From assembly GCA_029959085.1 (NCBI GenBank), contig JARWIR010000008.1:14184001-14248000 (forward strand): a stretch of DNA of 64,000 nt, given 5' to 3'. Source of the DNA: Nemophila menziesii. Its lineage: Eukaryota > Streptophyta > Magnoliopsida > Boraginales > Hydrophyllaceae. The position numbers and the translations under genes were made by a program. The notes under the pieces were generated by a model. That model made no database searches and was not told where the DNA came from. It saw nothing but the letters and a program-made list of their open reading frames with translations. Below are positions 21,620 to 32,452 of the stretch, piece by piece (position 1 is the first letter of the stretch; every line of letters begins with the position of its first letter).

Positions 21620-22010
21620 CTTGGGAGCGAACAACTATTAATAATCATGGTGATATTATCCAAAAATATTTCAGGAGTTGTCTAATTAATTCTAACGTGG
21701 AAGGTGAAGAATGGGCTCTGCTCAATGTGATGAAAGCGACAGTTGGTAAAATATCCCGAGTAATTCTGTTGTACTCCTATAACGTTACTATTATTATCCA
21801 CAAGTTTTGGCGGTAAATAATGAAATCTTTGGTATGGAAAGTTTCTCACTTTAGAAAACCGCTCAATGGATCGACATATATTCTTACGAAATACGCTAGA
21901 AAAAACACCGAGTTATCATCACGGGTTGATAAATATTTATCTAGTAGTCTTATGTGTCTTACTAATTTGTATAAACATTGCAACATTGGTTAATCTCGTT
22001 TGTTTAAAGA
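21620..22010 (+). pseudogene. LINE RNase H C-terminal fragment
   Basis: This segment is a diverged direct repeat of 23615-23990, the end of the following LINE. Shared markers are AATCATGRTGATATTAT, GGGCT..CTCAATGYGATGAA, TTCTTACGAAATACGCTAGA / TTCACGAAATGCGCTAGACA, and GGGTTGATAAAT.TTTA.CTAGTAGTCTT. It therefore encodes a decayed RNase H end of a LINE that abuts the next one near 22010. Frame broken throughout. Confidence 0.65.
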
Positions 22011-24064
22011 AACAATTCAGAATTACTGTCGTGCTTCTGGATAAAGGATTAATTTTGATAAATCTTCTATCGGTTTTAGGAAAGTACTTGGATGTTCTTA
22101 TGGATCAAGTGACAAACTCGTTCAATATCAAAAGACCTAGTCGCTGGCAAAATATTTGGGTATTCGGCTCAATATTAAACAATCTAAGACAGATAAATTA
22201 AATTATATTAAAGCTCGGTTGTTGACAAATATATGAATTTGGGTATCATAACTTTTATCTGATGAGGGGAAAGAAGTCCTTGTAGAAGTATTCCTTCAAG
22301 GTATACTAAAGTATGTTATCTTAGTTTTGAGTTCCCCGAATCATTTTGCAAAAGACTTGCAAGTCTTACTTCAAGTTTATGGTGGGACGTTCAATATAGG
22401 AAAAGAATTAACTAGATTGCTTGGGATGAGATTTCCAAGACAAAATCTATGGGTGGAATTTGTTATCGATATTTCCATAAGATAAACGTGGCACTATTTG
22501 TGAATCAAGCATTGAGAATTCTTAACAATCCTAAATCCTTGGTGGCAAAATTTCTAATGGGCATCTATCGCTCAAACTACTCTTTTTGGGATGTTAAGCT
22601 TAAAAAGAGATCCTGGAGTTGGACGAGCATTCAACATGGTTTACTATGGTTAAATAAATAATGCATCATGCGAATAGGTAACAGTCTCTCAACAAATATT
22701 TGGAAGCATTCTTGGGTGAATAATATATTTAATTTAGAAAAAACGAAAGGAAACGATCTTACATGTGTTGCTCATTTATTTAACAACAACATCACTGGAT
22801 GGAACATGGACCCCCTTATCCAAATTTTTCCAAAACTAGTCAAGAATGAGATCACTAAAATTCTGTTATTACAACTGGATAAAGAGGATAAATTTATCTG
22901 GCCTCACACCATGAATGCATGTTACTCACCAAAGAATAATTATCAGACTCTTTTACAATATGAGATGGATAAAAATTTCAAGCCTCACCACTATAAATAC
23001 AAGTAACAAAAAAATTTGGAACACGATTTGGCATGCAAATTAATATCTCAACTAAAGTTAGAATTTTCAGCTAGAAATATTGCAAGTGATCCCTTCCAAC
23101 TAAAACAAGACTTTACCAAAGAAAAAAATAAAGGACGATAGATGTGAATGGTGTGAGAATAAATCAGAATTGATCGATCACCTTCTTTTATATTGAACAT
23201 TTATTATTTGGGCCTCTTCAGCAACACAAATAAATATCGATTGTGATGTCCATATTTCAATCAATGAATGGATTACAAAATTATCTAGAGTTATAAAAGT
23301 AATGGTTGGGATAAAAAGTTATTACATCTTTCATCTTATGTAGCCTTTGGAATATTTGGAAGATAGAGATGCAAGGTATGTTAGAGGTTAAGTCTTGAAA
23401 CCCAAGGGAGATCAATCTCAAAACAAATTTACTTATTAATATATCTTTGGTAATATCAATCTCGAAAAGGGGAAAGTTAGCACCGAAATCCAAGAATCCA
23501 TGGCCATAATTACTCTACAAGATCACATCCAACAAGATGATGTAGATATCGTTTGGCTGAATGATGTATTTTTACGAATGAGTGAGAAGACCCTGTTATT
23601 GCATTGGTGGCTATAAGCAATCATGATGATATTATTCACGAAGAAGTTAAGGGGCTTTCTCAATGCGATGAACACAACGTTGATAATTTTTTTCCGATTA
23701 ACTCGTTTTACTAAGAGATCCTTGTAATTGTTCAAGGCATCGGAAACAGGTTAGATGTGAATTGGAGTATATAGCTTATTATCCATGATATTCGGTGGTG
23801 GATGATGATTTTTTCTGCATGGAGAATTGCTTACGTCAGCAGGTCCCTCAATGAAGTGACAGATATCTTCACGAAATGCGCTAGACATATTATCGATTTA
23901 TTATCATGGGTTGATAAATCTTTAGCTAGTAGTCTTCTATGTCTTACTAATTAATATATATGAAGAGACATTGGTTACTCTTGTCTGTTGTAAGCGATGT
24001 TGTTTTTACATTTTGTATAATTTTCCCTTGACAAAGAAATAGTAAAAAGCAAAAAAAAAAAAAA
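22010..24064 (+). pseudogene. L1-type LINE ORF2 remnant (RT end, zf-RVT, RNase H, poly(A))
   Basis: Read in shifting frames, the strand encodes the second half of a plant LINE ORF2. The post-RT segment CRASGQRINFDKSSI lies near 22030. A typical stretch with ALRILNNPKSLVAKFLMGIY lies at 22449-22661. The pre-zinc segment with SLSTNIWKHSWV runs from 22668 to 23006. A zf-RVT remnant (CEWCENKSELIDHLLLY) is near 23140. RNase H traces (YVSRSLNEVTDIFTKCAR) are near 23830. It ends in A14 or so at 24049-24064. Many stops and frameshifts make it inactive. It stops about 460 bp before the SKP1 TATA box. Confidence 0.8.
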
Positions 24065-24520
24065 GGAACACGACGAAGTTAACCAACGTTGACCACCAAA
24101 ATTTACTAAGGGGTTCTACCAAAAGTCAAAAATATTTACCGTAATTGACAATTGTAATAAAATAATTAATTAAAATATATTAATTATAATAAAAATAAAT
24201 TAAAAGAGTTTTAAAAATCTTTTAATCATTTTTCTATAATAGGACAAAAGATATTGGGTTTTCTATATAATTAGAATGAACTTCCTACTCAACATAGTTG
24301 AAAATAACATACAGTAGATGGAAACAAGATACAATTTTTTGCATAAAACAGGAAAAAAATTAAAACTACATATAGGGAAAAAAAAAATTAAAACTCAGAG
24401 TTTAAAAAACTAAAAGGAAAGAAAATGCTTGAATGAAAATAAAATTACTTTTTGTTTGACCAATAAATAAATAAATAAAACAACTTTTCCAAAACACGTA
24501 ACTTCAATTTTTTTCTAAAC

Positions 24521-24570
24521 TGGGCCTTGTGTATCCATTAACCACCACCACAACCCTTCTATATAAATAA
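24521..24570 (+). promoter_or_regulatory. Promoter of SKP1-like gene 1 (TATA box)
   Basis: TATATAAATA at 24560-24569 lies 114 bp before the chosen ATG. Upstream, TGGGCCTTGTGTATCCATT (24521-24539) is nearly identical to GGGCCTTGTATATCCATT at 32311-32328 ahead of the second copy, so the promoter was duplicated together with the gene. Confidence 0.75.
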
Positions 24571-24673
24571 AATCTCTATAGTGGCTTCTCATAAACATTC
24601 TTTGTTTGTTTGGTATAAGGTTAGGGTGTGTACTAAGTTTCTCTCTCAAATTCTCTCTCAAAGAACACAAACA

Positions 24674-25153
24674 ATGTCTTTCGTAGAAGCTAAGAAGATC
24701 ACGTTGAGGAGCTCTGATGGTGTGAGCTTTGATATTGAGGAAGCGGTAGCCATGGAGTCACAGACTATCAAGCACATGATCGAAGATGGTTGCACTGATA
24801 CAACCATCCCATTGCCTAACGTTACAAGCAAGACGCTATCAAAGGTGATTAAGTATTGTAAGCGTCATGCTGAGGCTTCTACCAAGACCGATCGCGACAA
24901 GACTACCGATGAAAATATAAAGTCCTTTGATAGGGAATTTGTCAAGGTTGACCAGTCCACCCTATATAATCTTATCTTGGCTGCGAACTACCTGAATATC
25001 AAGAACCTTCTTGATTTGACCTGCCAGACTGTGGCAGATATGATTAAGGGGAAGACTGTAGAACAGATTCGCGACAAATTTAACATAAAAAATGATTACA
25101 CTCCAGAAGAGGAGGAGGAGGTGCGCAGAGAGAATACATGTACTTTCGAGTGA
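24674..25153 (+). CDS. SKP1-like protein (SCF ubiquitin ligase adaptor)
   Basis: The product is 159 aa and intronless. SKP1 proteins bridge CUL1 and F-box proteins in SCF E3 ligases, in nucleus and cytosol. The N-terminal POZ fold is clear (about residues 5-66: [50 protein letters not shown]). The linker [13 protein letters not shown] follows, then the C-terminal F-box-binding helices (about 84-159: [59 protein letters not shown]). Length is that of a normal SKP1. I chose the ATG at 24674 because the protein starts as in the family; the in-frame ATG at 24581 lies only about 20 bp from the TATA box and would add unrelated residues. Oddity: the usual plant C-terminal tail ENQWAFE is ENTCTFE here, so the conserved Trp is a Cys. 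That may weaken binding to some F-box proteins (inference). Confidence 0.92.
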   Translation: MSFVEAKKITLRSSDGVSFDIEEAVAMESQTIKHMIEDGCTDTTIPLPNVTSKTLSKVIKYCKRHAEASTKTDRDKTTDENIKSFDREFVKVDQSTLYNLILAANYLNIKNLLDLTCQTVADMIKGKTVEQIRDKFNIKNDYTPEEEEEVRRENTCTFE

Positions 25154-25635
25154 TCTTATTATTTTATGTTTATTCTATACGTTTATCCATGTTTAGGTTC
25201 TTAGAATTGTGCTATGTCTTATTTATAAGACGTTGTTGATACATATTATCTGTGGGCTTTCGTTGTTACATTTTTTAAACCTTTTCTTTGTTTTTGTTTG
25301 AGTTTCTTTTAAACTTGGTTGATGAGCACTTGTCGAATAGGAAAAAAGGCTGATGAGTACTTTTTTTTTTTGGTTGAATAAGTGATGAATGCTATTATCT
25401 ATGACAGTTGTTTTGATTGGTTAAAAAAAAGTGCACTAACAAAATTTTTATCCAGCAAATCATGGAACCTTCAAAAGATTTAGAAAATAAGTAAGAAACC
25501 CTTTGATTTCCAGAAAAAACTTAATTTTTAAAAGATATAAATAAAATTATCATATCCAAAAGAATTAATGATCTTTATTATTTAAAAATAAAACCCTAAA
25601 AAATTAAAATCTTAAATCATAACTAACCTTCCTAT
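25154..25635. other. SKP1 3' flank, no gene seen
   Basis: T-rich 3' untranslated and intergenic DNA up to the CACTA subterminal repeats. A T10 run lies near 25362-25371. No other feature. Confidence 0.5.
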
Positions 25636-26217
25636 TGTCGTTGTCTTTAGCGAGGACCTGCACTCTCTCAAAAGACAGCAAAAGTCGTCGCTAAAGGGTG
25701 ATTTTGTCTTTAGCGAGGATCGGTCGTCGCTAAAGGTTTCTCGCTAAAGGTTCGTCGCCAGAGACATGAACTCACGACGACATCAGGTGTCGTCGCGTGA
25801 GCCACCCTATCAATTGCGAGAACTCCTAGTCCACGCTAAACATGGTCTTTTGCGACGGAGGTGTCCTCGCGAAAGACTTGGTCAACTGCGAGTACTATGT
25901 CCCCGCCTTTGCTGGCCAAATCTTTAGCGAGGACTTTGGCTATATCTTTAGCAAGGAAAAAGTCATCACTAAAGATAATTTTTTTTAAATGTTTTATTGT
26001 TTTTTATTTTATTTAATTGTTTTTTGTTTTTCTTTATTTATTTAATTGTTTTTTTCTTTTCTTTTATTATTTAATTGTTTTTTTCTTGTTTTTTATTTTA
26101 TTTATTTAATTGTATATAGAATAATCCCGAATTATATAAAAAACGAGAACAAATTTTAAAATAAACGGGGATAGATAATTACAAAGTCAACATTCAAATA
26201 TACGAAAAAATTATAAG

Positions 26218-28000
26218 TCAAAAGTCAACAAATAGACAAATATCATAAAAAGTCAACCAAAAGTCAAACAACACAAACTGGGGATTAGATAAATCTTCAT
26301 CATCTTCTTCTTCAGCTGAACTATAATCCCGGTCCATAAGCTGAAGTGGCGCGCCGGAAGAAGCAGTACGAGGATCAAAAGGAATGGCTCGGGCTCGGGA
26401 TCGGAAGGTACCAGCAGGAGCACCAGAAGGTGTGCCGGTTGGACGAACAACGGTCTCAAATCCACGTTCTTCTCTGCATCTATTAAGGAACGAGATGTCC
26501 CGACTCATCCGCGTGTCTATCGCCTCCTTCGTGGGTCGTGTACTAGTTGTGGAGGTCGAGGATCGAGACAGGTCGTCTGGAATAGGGTCCTTGCCTATGG
26601 AGGCAAGGAACTCGTTTAGCGCTTTTACCACCCACTCGTAGTCCCTCAGCATCGTCTCGCTGACCGGATCCCAGGCATTAGCAATCGTCCTCTTCTCCGG
26701 AAGTGGGTGTCTAACTCCCAGGCGGGTCCCGTCTCCCAACCCTAATCGCACCGCCTCCAAGACTGCGTCAACTTGTTCTTGTTGAGTCAAGGAGGGTGTA
26801 CACGATGAATCGCCACTTTGACTTTGCGATTCTCGAACTTCATTTTCGAGAATTTCCTTCATCGCGTCCTGTACAATAAATAAAATATTAAATATAATTC
26901 GTAAGTATAATTGTTTGCTTAATTTTCAACTTATGTTCAATCTCTCGTACTAGGGGATCCTCGACCTATTCTTTTTCGTGCTCCACCCTATTTCGAAAAA
27001 GATTTTTTTTTGGGTAGAGGCACATCTTCCTCGTCACTCTCGGCCACTCAAGGGAGATGACTACTCCTCTATAGTCAAACAGTCAACTAAATATATTTAA
27101 ATAAGTATTGTAATGAATTTCTTACCTCCATCAAGTTATCCCTCCTCTGTGTGTAGCTCATAGAACCCGCCCCGCTCGGGTTCTGCAACTGATGCCTATT
27201 GGTTTTATTTACTTCAACTTGGTGTTATTTTTTAAACAACACACGAAAAAAAAAATGTTAGTCAATAAAGAGAATATTTTATTTTATACAATTTGAAGTA
27301 CAACAATTACCTAAGCTCCCTTTAACTCCCACACTTTTAAAGTTCGCTCCAAGTTCTATGGTGTCTGATCATCGGGTTTCGTAAGGGACTCATAATATTT
27401 TCTCTTTATTTCGTTCTTGTGGTCGCTAAATCCCTTACCACACCTATTGGTTATCATAATTTGTATACCCTTCAAATCCCGTGCGAGCCTTCCAACCCTC
27501 TACCAAAAAGAATTCCTGTTTACAAATACCTCAAATTCAATATAATTGTATAGTTAAAGACAAACTAATTTAAAAAAAGTTTAAGTCGACTTACTCTTAA
27601 GTGTAATAAAATATTTCTCCGCTCTTCGGTGGGGACATCTCCCCATTGCTTGTAGTATAGTGGAATAGTCTCCTGAATAGTATGGTTGACCACTTGACCC
27701 ACGCGATGCGAGTATGGGCCCACCGGGTTCCATGTTTTGTCGTAAGTGCAAAACTCCATTGGAAGTCTCCCTCCGTACTTTCGCTTCGACGCGTCTACTG
27801 AAGCAAGAGTCGTCTTGCCCCTAGGCTTTCGTCCCTTATTCCCAATTAAATTTTACGATTAAATTTATACTTTAGTCAAAATTATGTTTACAAAAAAAGA
27901 ATGCCCGGTGCGTTGCAACCCCCAATCGGATTACTAGGAAACCGAGTGGGATCACGGTCATCGCCATCTCCATCGTGTCCTCTGGGTATCATTGCTGCCA
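26218..28000 (-). pseudogene. CACTA second-gene (Transposase_24 / Ptta-En-Spm type) remnant
   Basis: The minus strand shows several exons in order. Exon 1 starts MAAMIPRGHDGDGDD (ATG at 28000). The next exon (about 27834-27595) contains KRKYGGRLPMEF and NPVGPYSHRVGQVVN, IPLYYKQWGDVPTEERR, which match the Transposase_24 pattern (G-x-x-G ... iPl-y-W-dVp), and ends at a GTAAGT donor. A further exon near 27540-27309 has CGKGFSDHKNEIKRKYYESL. An exon at about 27230-27126 has NKTNRHQLQNPSGAGSMSYT. The last exon (26868-26218, acceptor TTGTACAG) starts MKEILENEVRESQSQSG. Exon joins are my reading. The third exon contains in-frame stops, and the segment near 27060-26945 has no clean frame, so I call it a pseudogene. 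The protein class acts as an element-encoded DNA-binding or accessory factor in CACTA transposition. Confidence 0.7.
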
Positions 28001-28538
28001 TCTGATCAAAATAATACAATTTTACCACTAAACTATATAAAAGTACACTAAGGCCCTAAAGGTTTTATAATTTACAATTGTACCCCTAAACTTATAAATA
28101 ATTCACTAAGGCACCAAATTTATTTTAAAAATTCACTAAGGCCCTAAATATTTTAGAAATTACCTAATTTTTCTAAAAAATTCTCTAAGGCGCCTAAATT
28201 TACTAAAATATTTGCATAGGCACCTAAATTTTATTAAAAATTCACTAAGGCCCTAAATATTTTAAAAATTACAATTCAACTCCTAAAGTTTTATAAATTA
28301 CACCAAGGCACTTAAATTTTCTAAAAAATTCACCAAGTTAGCTAATTTATTTTAAAAATTACAATTTAACCCCTAAATTTTATAAAAAATTCACCAAGGC
28401 ACCTAAATTACTTTAAAAATTCACTAAGGCCCTAATTATTTTACAAATTACAATTCAATCCCTAAACTCTTAAAAATTTCACTACAACATCTAATTTTTT
28501 TAAAGAATTCATTAAGGCACCTAAATTATTTTAAAAAT

Positions 28539-29972
28539 GGGACAACGCCCAGTTAATTACGCGGAGAGCGTAAAAATTCCCAATTAATTACAACTTCAAC
28601 TTAATTCCCACTTAAGCACAAAAAATTGGAAGATTACAAAAATAACCATAGGCCTATTAATTAATTATAATAATATTTATTTATTTATTTTAATTTTTAA
28701 TTTTTTTCGAAATATTTTTTTCAAATTTTTGTTTCAATTTTTTCTTTCAATTTTTTTTTTTCAAATTCTTTCCCCCGGAATTTTGTGTTCCATGAACACG
28801 CAATACTGAGATTTGTGTGTTGCAGAAACACACAAATCTAAGATTTGTGTGTTCAGGAATACACATAATTGGACCAACCAAAATCAAGTTTTGTGTATTC
28901 TAGGAATACATAAGTTCAAGTTTTATGTGTTCCATGAATACATAAGTTTGAGAGTTATTTGTTCCATGAATACACAATTTTGAGTGTTATGTGTTTCAAG
29001 AATACATAAATTTGAGTTTTCTTTGTTCCATGAACACACAAATTTAAGTTTTATGTGTTCCATGAACACACAAATTTGAGCTTTATGTGTTCTAGTTATG
29101 TGGAACACAAAATTTTGAGTTTTGTGTGATCCATGAACACACAAATTTGAGCTTTATGTGTTTCAATTTCGTGAAAAACATAAATTTGGTGTGTTCCATG
29201 AAAACACAAATCTGAGATTTGTGCATTTGTCAGATTTGTATGTTTCAAAAATACACAATTCTGAGATTCAATTCTGAGATTGTGTGTTCCACGAAATTGG
29301 AACAAACAAAATCAAGTTTTGTGTATTACAGGAATACATAATTCGAGTTTTATGTGTTCCATGAATACACACTTATGAGTTTTGTGTTCAAAGAATACAC
29401 AGTTCTGAGATTTGTGTGTTCTTGGAATACACAGAATTGGAATAAACAAAATCAAGTTTTATGTGACCTTGAACACACAAAACCCTAAAACATAAAATAC
29501 ACAAAAATAGCAAAAAAGCGTTGCACAAAAAGACAATATATCAAGATAGTTAAAAACGAGTAAAAATAGGGTGTATGCAATTAATAAAGAGAAAAAAATG
29601 AATTTGTTAAAAAAAGAATCTTTTATATCGATTTTGTGTGTTACAGGAACACATAAACATATATTTGTATGTTATAGCAACACACAGCCCAGAATTTCGA
29701 AAAAAAATCGGGAAAATATATTTTGAATTTTTATTTGAGAAAAAAAAAATTCTAAAAAAAATTCAAAAAAAAAATTAAAAGAAAGATCGAAAAAAATTAA
29801 AATAAATAAAAAAGTAAAAAAAAAACATATAATGGTAATAATGGAAGGCAAATATGACAATGTGTTTAATTGGGAATTAAGTTGCTAATTTGTGAATAAG
29901 TAGGAAGTAATTTGCTCCTTTCTTTTTTTTGGGAAAAAAAGTGTGGAAGTGTAATTAATTGGGAGTTATCTC
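28539..29972. mobile_element. Mutator-type long-TIR element (1434 bp) with 9-bp TSD
   Basis: The left end GGGACAACGCCCAGTTAATT and the reverse complement of the right end GAGATAACTCCCAATTAATT match at most positions. Similarity continues inward for about 200 bp (CAACTTAATTCCCA blocks, then poly-T-rich DNA). It is flanked by TTTAAAAAT at 28530-28538 and 29973-29981, a perfect 9-bp TSD. It has no transposase ORF. Its centre is the palindrome array at 28780-29690. The combination of long TIRs and a 9-bp TSD points to a non-autonomous Mutator-like element. Confidence 0.85.
28780..29690. repeat. Array of about 20 short palindromes (TGTGTTCCATGAACACA type)
   Basis: Units of about 45-50 bp consist of a palindrome such as TGTGTTCCATGAACACA, or variants (ATGTGTTCCATGAATACAT, TGTGTATTCTAGGAATACA), spaced by AAATTTGAGNTTT. 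The array is thus a direct repeat and an inverted repeat at once. I count about twenty units by eye, the most regular at 28925-29215; two more isolated ones lie near 29635-29690. Open frames on the minus strand here (e.g. 28923-29144) merely translate the repeat. Confidence 0.9.
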
Positions 29973-30560
29973 TTTAAAAATTTACCAAGGCCGTAAATAT
30001 TTTAAAAATTGCAATTTGACCCCTAAACTTTAAAAAAAATCACTAAGGCACCTAAACTATATAAAAAATCCACTAAGGCCCTTAATATTTTATAAGTAAC
30101 ACTTTTAACGCTAAACTTTTAAAAATTACATTAAGGCACCTAAATTTTCTTAAAAAATCACTAAGGTACCTAATTTATTTTAAAAATTAACTAAGGCCCT
30201 AAGTATTTTAAAAATTGCAATTTTACCCCTAATCTTTTAAAAAAAATCACTAAGACACCTAAATTATATAAAAAATCCACTAAGGCCCTTAATATTTTAA
30301 AAATAACAATTTTAATCCTAAAATTTTAAAAATTATACTAAGACACCTAAATTTTCTTAAAAATTTACCAAGACACCTAAATTATTTAAAAATTTACAAA
30401 GGCCCTAATTATTTTAAAAATTATAATTTAACCCCTAAAATATAAAAATTACAGTAAGACACCTAATTTTTATAAAAAATTCACTAAGGCACCTAAATTA
30501 TTTTAAAAATTCACAAAGGACCTAAAACTATTAAAATTTGCAATTTAACCCTGAAATTAT

Positions 30561-31130
30561 CTTAAACCTATAAATTAGCGCTACATTTATTTTCCCAAAC
30601 CAATTTCAACTACAAGTTGTACCCAAAAATAAATTTATTCCCAATTCTATAAAAAAAAATTAACAAATCCAAACTAAAATACATTCTTCTAGAGACGTTT
30701 TTATTACATTAAATACCTAATAAATTAACTAAATATAACTATATATTCAGAGCAAATATTGGGCTAAAAATAAAAGTGGGAAATTTTTAATTATTTCTAG
30801 AAATGGAAAAAAATTATAAAAAATAAAAAGGTTGGATTACATACCTTATTTGCCGAGATTGTAGGTTGTTATCAAGTTACTGCATCACCCCAAAATAAGA
30901 ACAAATGAAAAAACCCAAATTAGTTCTAAATAAAACAGTTGAAAAATTGAATGATTTTGATGTTATTTACCTTGATTGATGATGTTGGAAGCTTGGGGAG
31001 TGATAACCTTGATTCGCCGGAGCTTGGAGGTGTTGGAATTGCTGGATTGAAGTGGAGAAGAAAGGAGAATTTTGGGGTGTTGATGATGAATGAGCAAGAA
31101 TAGTGTTCTAGGCTGGTTTTTATTTAATTC
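30561..31130. other. CACTA 5' region, no gene recognised
   Basis: AT-rich DNA between the tandem array and the right subterminal repeats. A minus-strand frame at 30963-31181 has no recognisable domain and lies where an untranslated first exon of the element gene would be expected. Confidence 0.4.
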
Positions 31131-31689
31131 GTGATGATCTTTAGCAAGGACATGATCCTCGCTAAAGGGGTAAGTCGTCACTAAAGATCAAAAAATTGGG
31201 AAGGCGCGAAGTTTGACCGCCTTCTGCGTGCCCAATTTTTTTGTGCCTAGTCATTAGCGAGGACGAAGTCCTCGCAAAAGACTACAAGTCTTTAGCGAGG
31301 AGTTCATCGTGAAGAACTCCTTGCTAAAGATCAATATGTTTTAGCGAGGACCATGTCCTCGCTAAAAACCTTTTTTTAATTTAATAACTATTTTGCTTAT
31401 ATATACATAACTAATTTTTCAATTTTTTTATTCTAAAATTAATTCATAATCATTATCCTAACCTAGTATATACCATAACACAATTACACATCATAATAAA
31501 AAATAATGAAAAGATTAACTGTTTAAGGGTTTAGACATATAAAAGGAAGAGACTTTATCATAACACAATAAAAAATCATGGGATCAAATAATTCAAACTT
31601 AGAAAAATTATGAAATACATGACAAGATACATAATAAAAAAGAAATACACAACTACTCAGTCTCGTCCCTATCATAAACTATTATGGGT

Positions 31690-32290
31690 TCATCGTCACT
31701 ATCAACATATATAGTTTCATCATCAGTCTCGTACTCTCCTATGGTGTCATCATAATCTTCATCATCAAACGGGATCAGCGGGTTCTGGTACAAGGTTAAA
31801 AATCGAAAGATCGGTCTCTATCCCTTGTCCAGTAGCCAATTCAAACACTGGCTATTCCGAATCCAAGTTTGTATCAGCCAACAGAATATCGATCGGATCT
31901 GGACCAGTGGAAATCGATTCTGCATCAAATAGCTCAGAACTCCACCCGTGACGGTCGTTCACTTCCCAAACTACTTTCCACCCCTTTTCCATCTTCCTTG
32001 CGTTAAGTTGATAAACGTAAAAGACATTTTTTGCTTGAGTAGCTAAGATCTAGGGTTCTTCAGTCCACCAAAAAGAACTTGTGTTGATAATTGTTGCTCA
32101 GTGTTCTGTTTTTCGTAGTTTCTTTTTTTCATCTGTGTTATACCACTTACACTTAAACAACACAACTGAACAACCACCACTGAATTCAACCTCGACAGTG
32201 CTGACCAACTCACCATAAAAAGGATCTTCACCCCTTACCTTTTTTGTATTACATATGAGAGCCACAAATGTTTCCAAAAACATACATAAC
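31690..32290 (-). pseudogene. CACTA transposase C-terminus (DUF4216) fragment
   Basis: Read on the minus strand from 32290, the frames give FVALICNTKKVRGEDPFYGE, VEVEFSGGCSVVLFKCKWYN and, after a frame change, ATQAKNVFYVYQLNARKMEK, GWKVVWEVNDRHG. This is the pattern of DUF4216, the domain at the C-terminus of plant TNP2/TNPD-type CACTA transposases (the usual form has QAKQVFYV and WKVV). A stop follows DTNLDSE, with an acidic tail beyond it. The catalytic N-terminal part is missing: at about 32293 the sequence changes to the SKP1 promoter copy. It lies outside the right subterminal repeats of the element at 25636-31375, so it may belong to a second CACTA copy or a rearranged end. Confidence 0.75.
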
Positions 32291-32310
32291 TTTAGTTTTT
32301 TGTTTTTTAT

Positions 32311-32352
32311 GGGCCTTGTATATCCATTGACACAACACTCTCTATAAATAAA
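32311..32352 (+). promoter_or_regulatory. Promoter copy of SKP1-like gene 2 (TATA box)
   Basis: TATAAATA at 32345-32352, 108 bp before the ATG; upstream GGGCCTTGTATATCCATT is shared with gene 1. The leader is conserved as well (GTGACTTCTCATAAA; CTCTCTCAAA). Confidence 0.7.
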
Positions 32353-32452
32353 AACCCTATAGCTAGTGACTTCTCATAAAAAATCGTTTGAATATAAGTT
32401 TAAGGTTTGTACTAAAATTCTCTCTCAAATGTTCTCTCAAAGGACGCAAATA

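Larger units (their letters stand above)
28030..30560. repeat. AT-rich tandem array (CACTAAGGCACCTAAATT units), split by an insertion
   Basis: Units of about 33 bp occur as three alternating types: TTCACTAAGGCACCTAAATT, TTCACTAAGGCCCTAAATAT and TTACAATTTAACCCCTAAA. Together they give a higher-order period of about 100 bp. They fill 28030-28530 and 29982-30560 and are the same on both sides, which shows that 28539-29972 was inserted into an existing array. The array lies upstream of the CACTA gene remnant. Confidence 0.88.
25636..31375 (-). mobile_element. Degraded CACTA/En-Spm-like element
   Basis: Both ends carry many copies, in both orientations, of TTTAGCGAGGAC / GTCCTCGCTAAA. They lie at 25645-25960 on the left and at about 31135-31375 on the right, including an almost perfect hairpin near 31342-31368. 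Such subterminal repeats are typical of CACTA elements. A Transposase_24-type gene remnant lies inside on the minus strand. I did not find clean CACTA...TAGTG termini or a 3-bp TSD, so the ends are approximate. The middle is occupied by an AT-rich tandem array into which a Mutator-type element has inserted. Confidence 0.7.

Noticed and set aside
24581..24673. N-terminal extension of SKP1-like gene 1 from an upstream in-frame ATG
   Set aside because: The ATG is about 20 bp from the TATA box, so it is probably not in the mRNA; the added residues are not part of any SKP1, and family alignment starts at 24674.
26384..26641. Plus-strand open frame of 85 codons
   Set aside because: Antisense to the last exon of the CACTA gene remnant; only the minus strand has family similarity.
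28923..29305. Minus-strand frames with repeated CVFMEHTK/LKFVCS peptides
   Set aside because: They translate the palindrome array; the peptide repeat follows from the DNA repeat.
28780..29690. CRISPR-like array
   Set aside because: Repeat and spacer are not separable, the spacers are themselves near-identical, and the context is a plant transposon.
28780..29690. Steroid-receptor-type response elements (GAACA/TGTTC palindromes)
   Set aside because: The resemblance is only to the half-sites; plants lack such nuclear receptors, and the palindrome is explained by the repeat unit.
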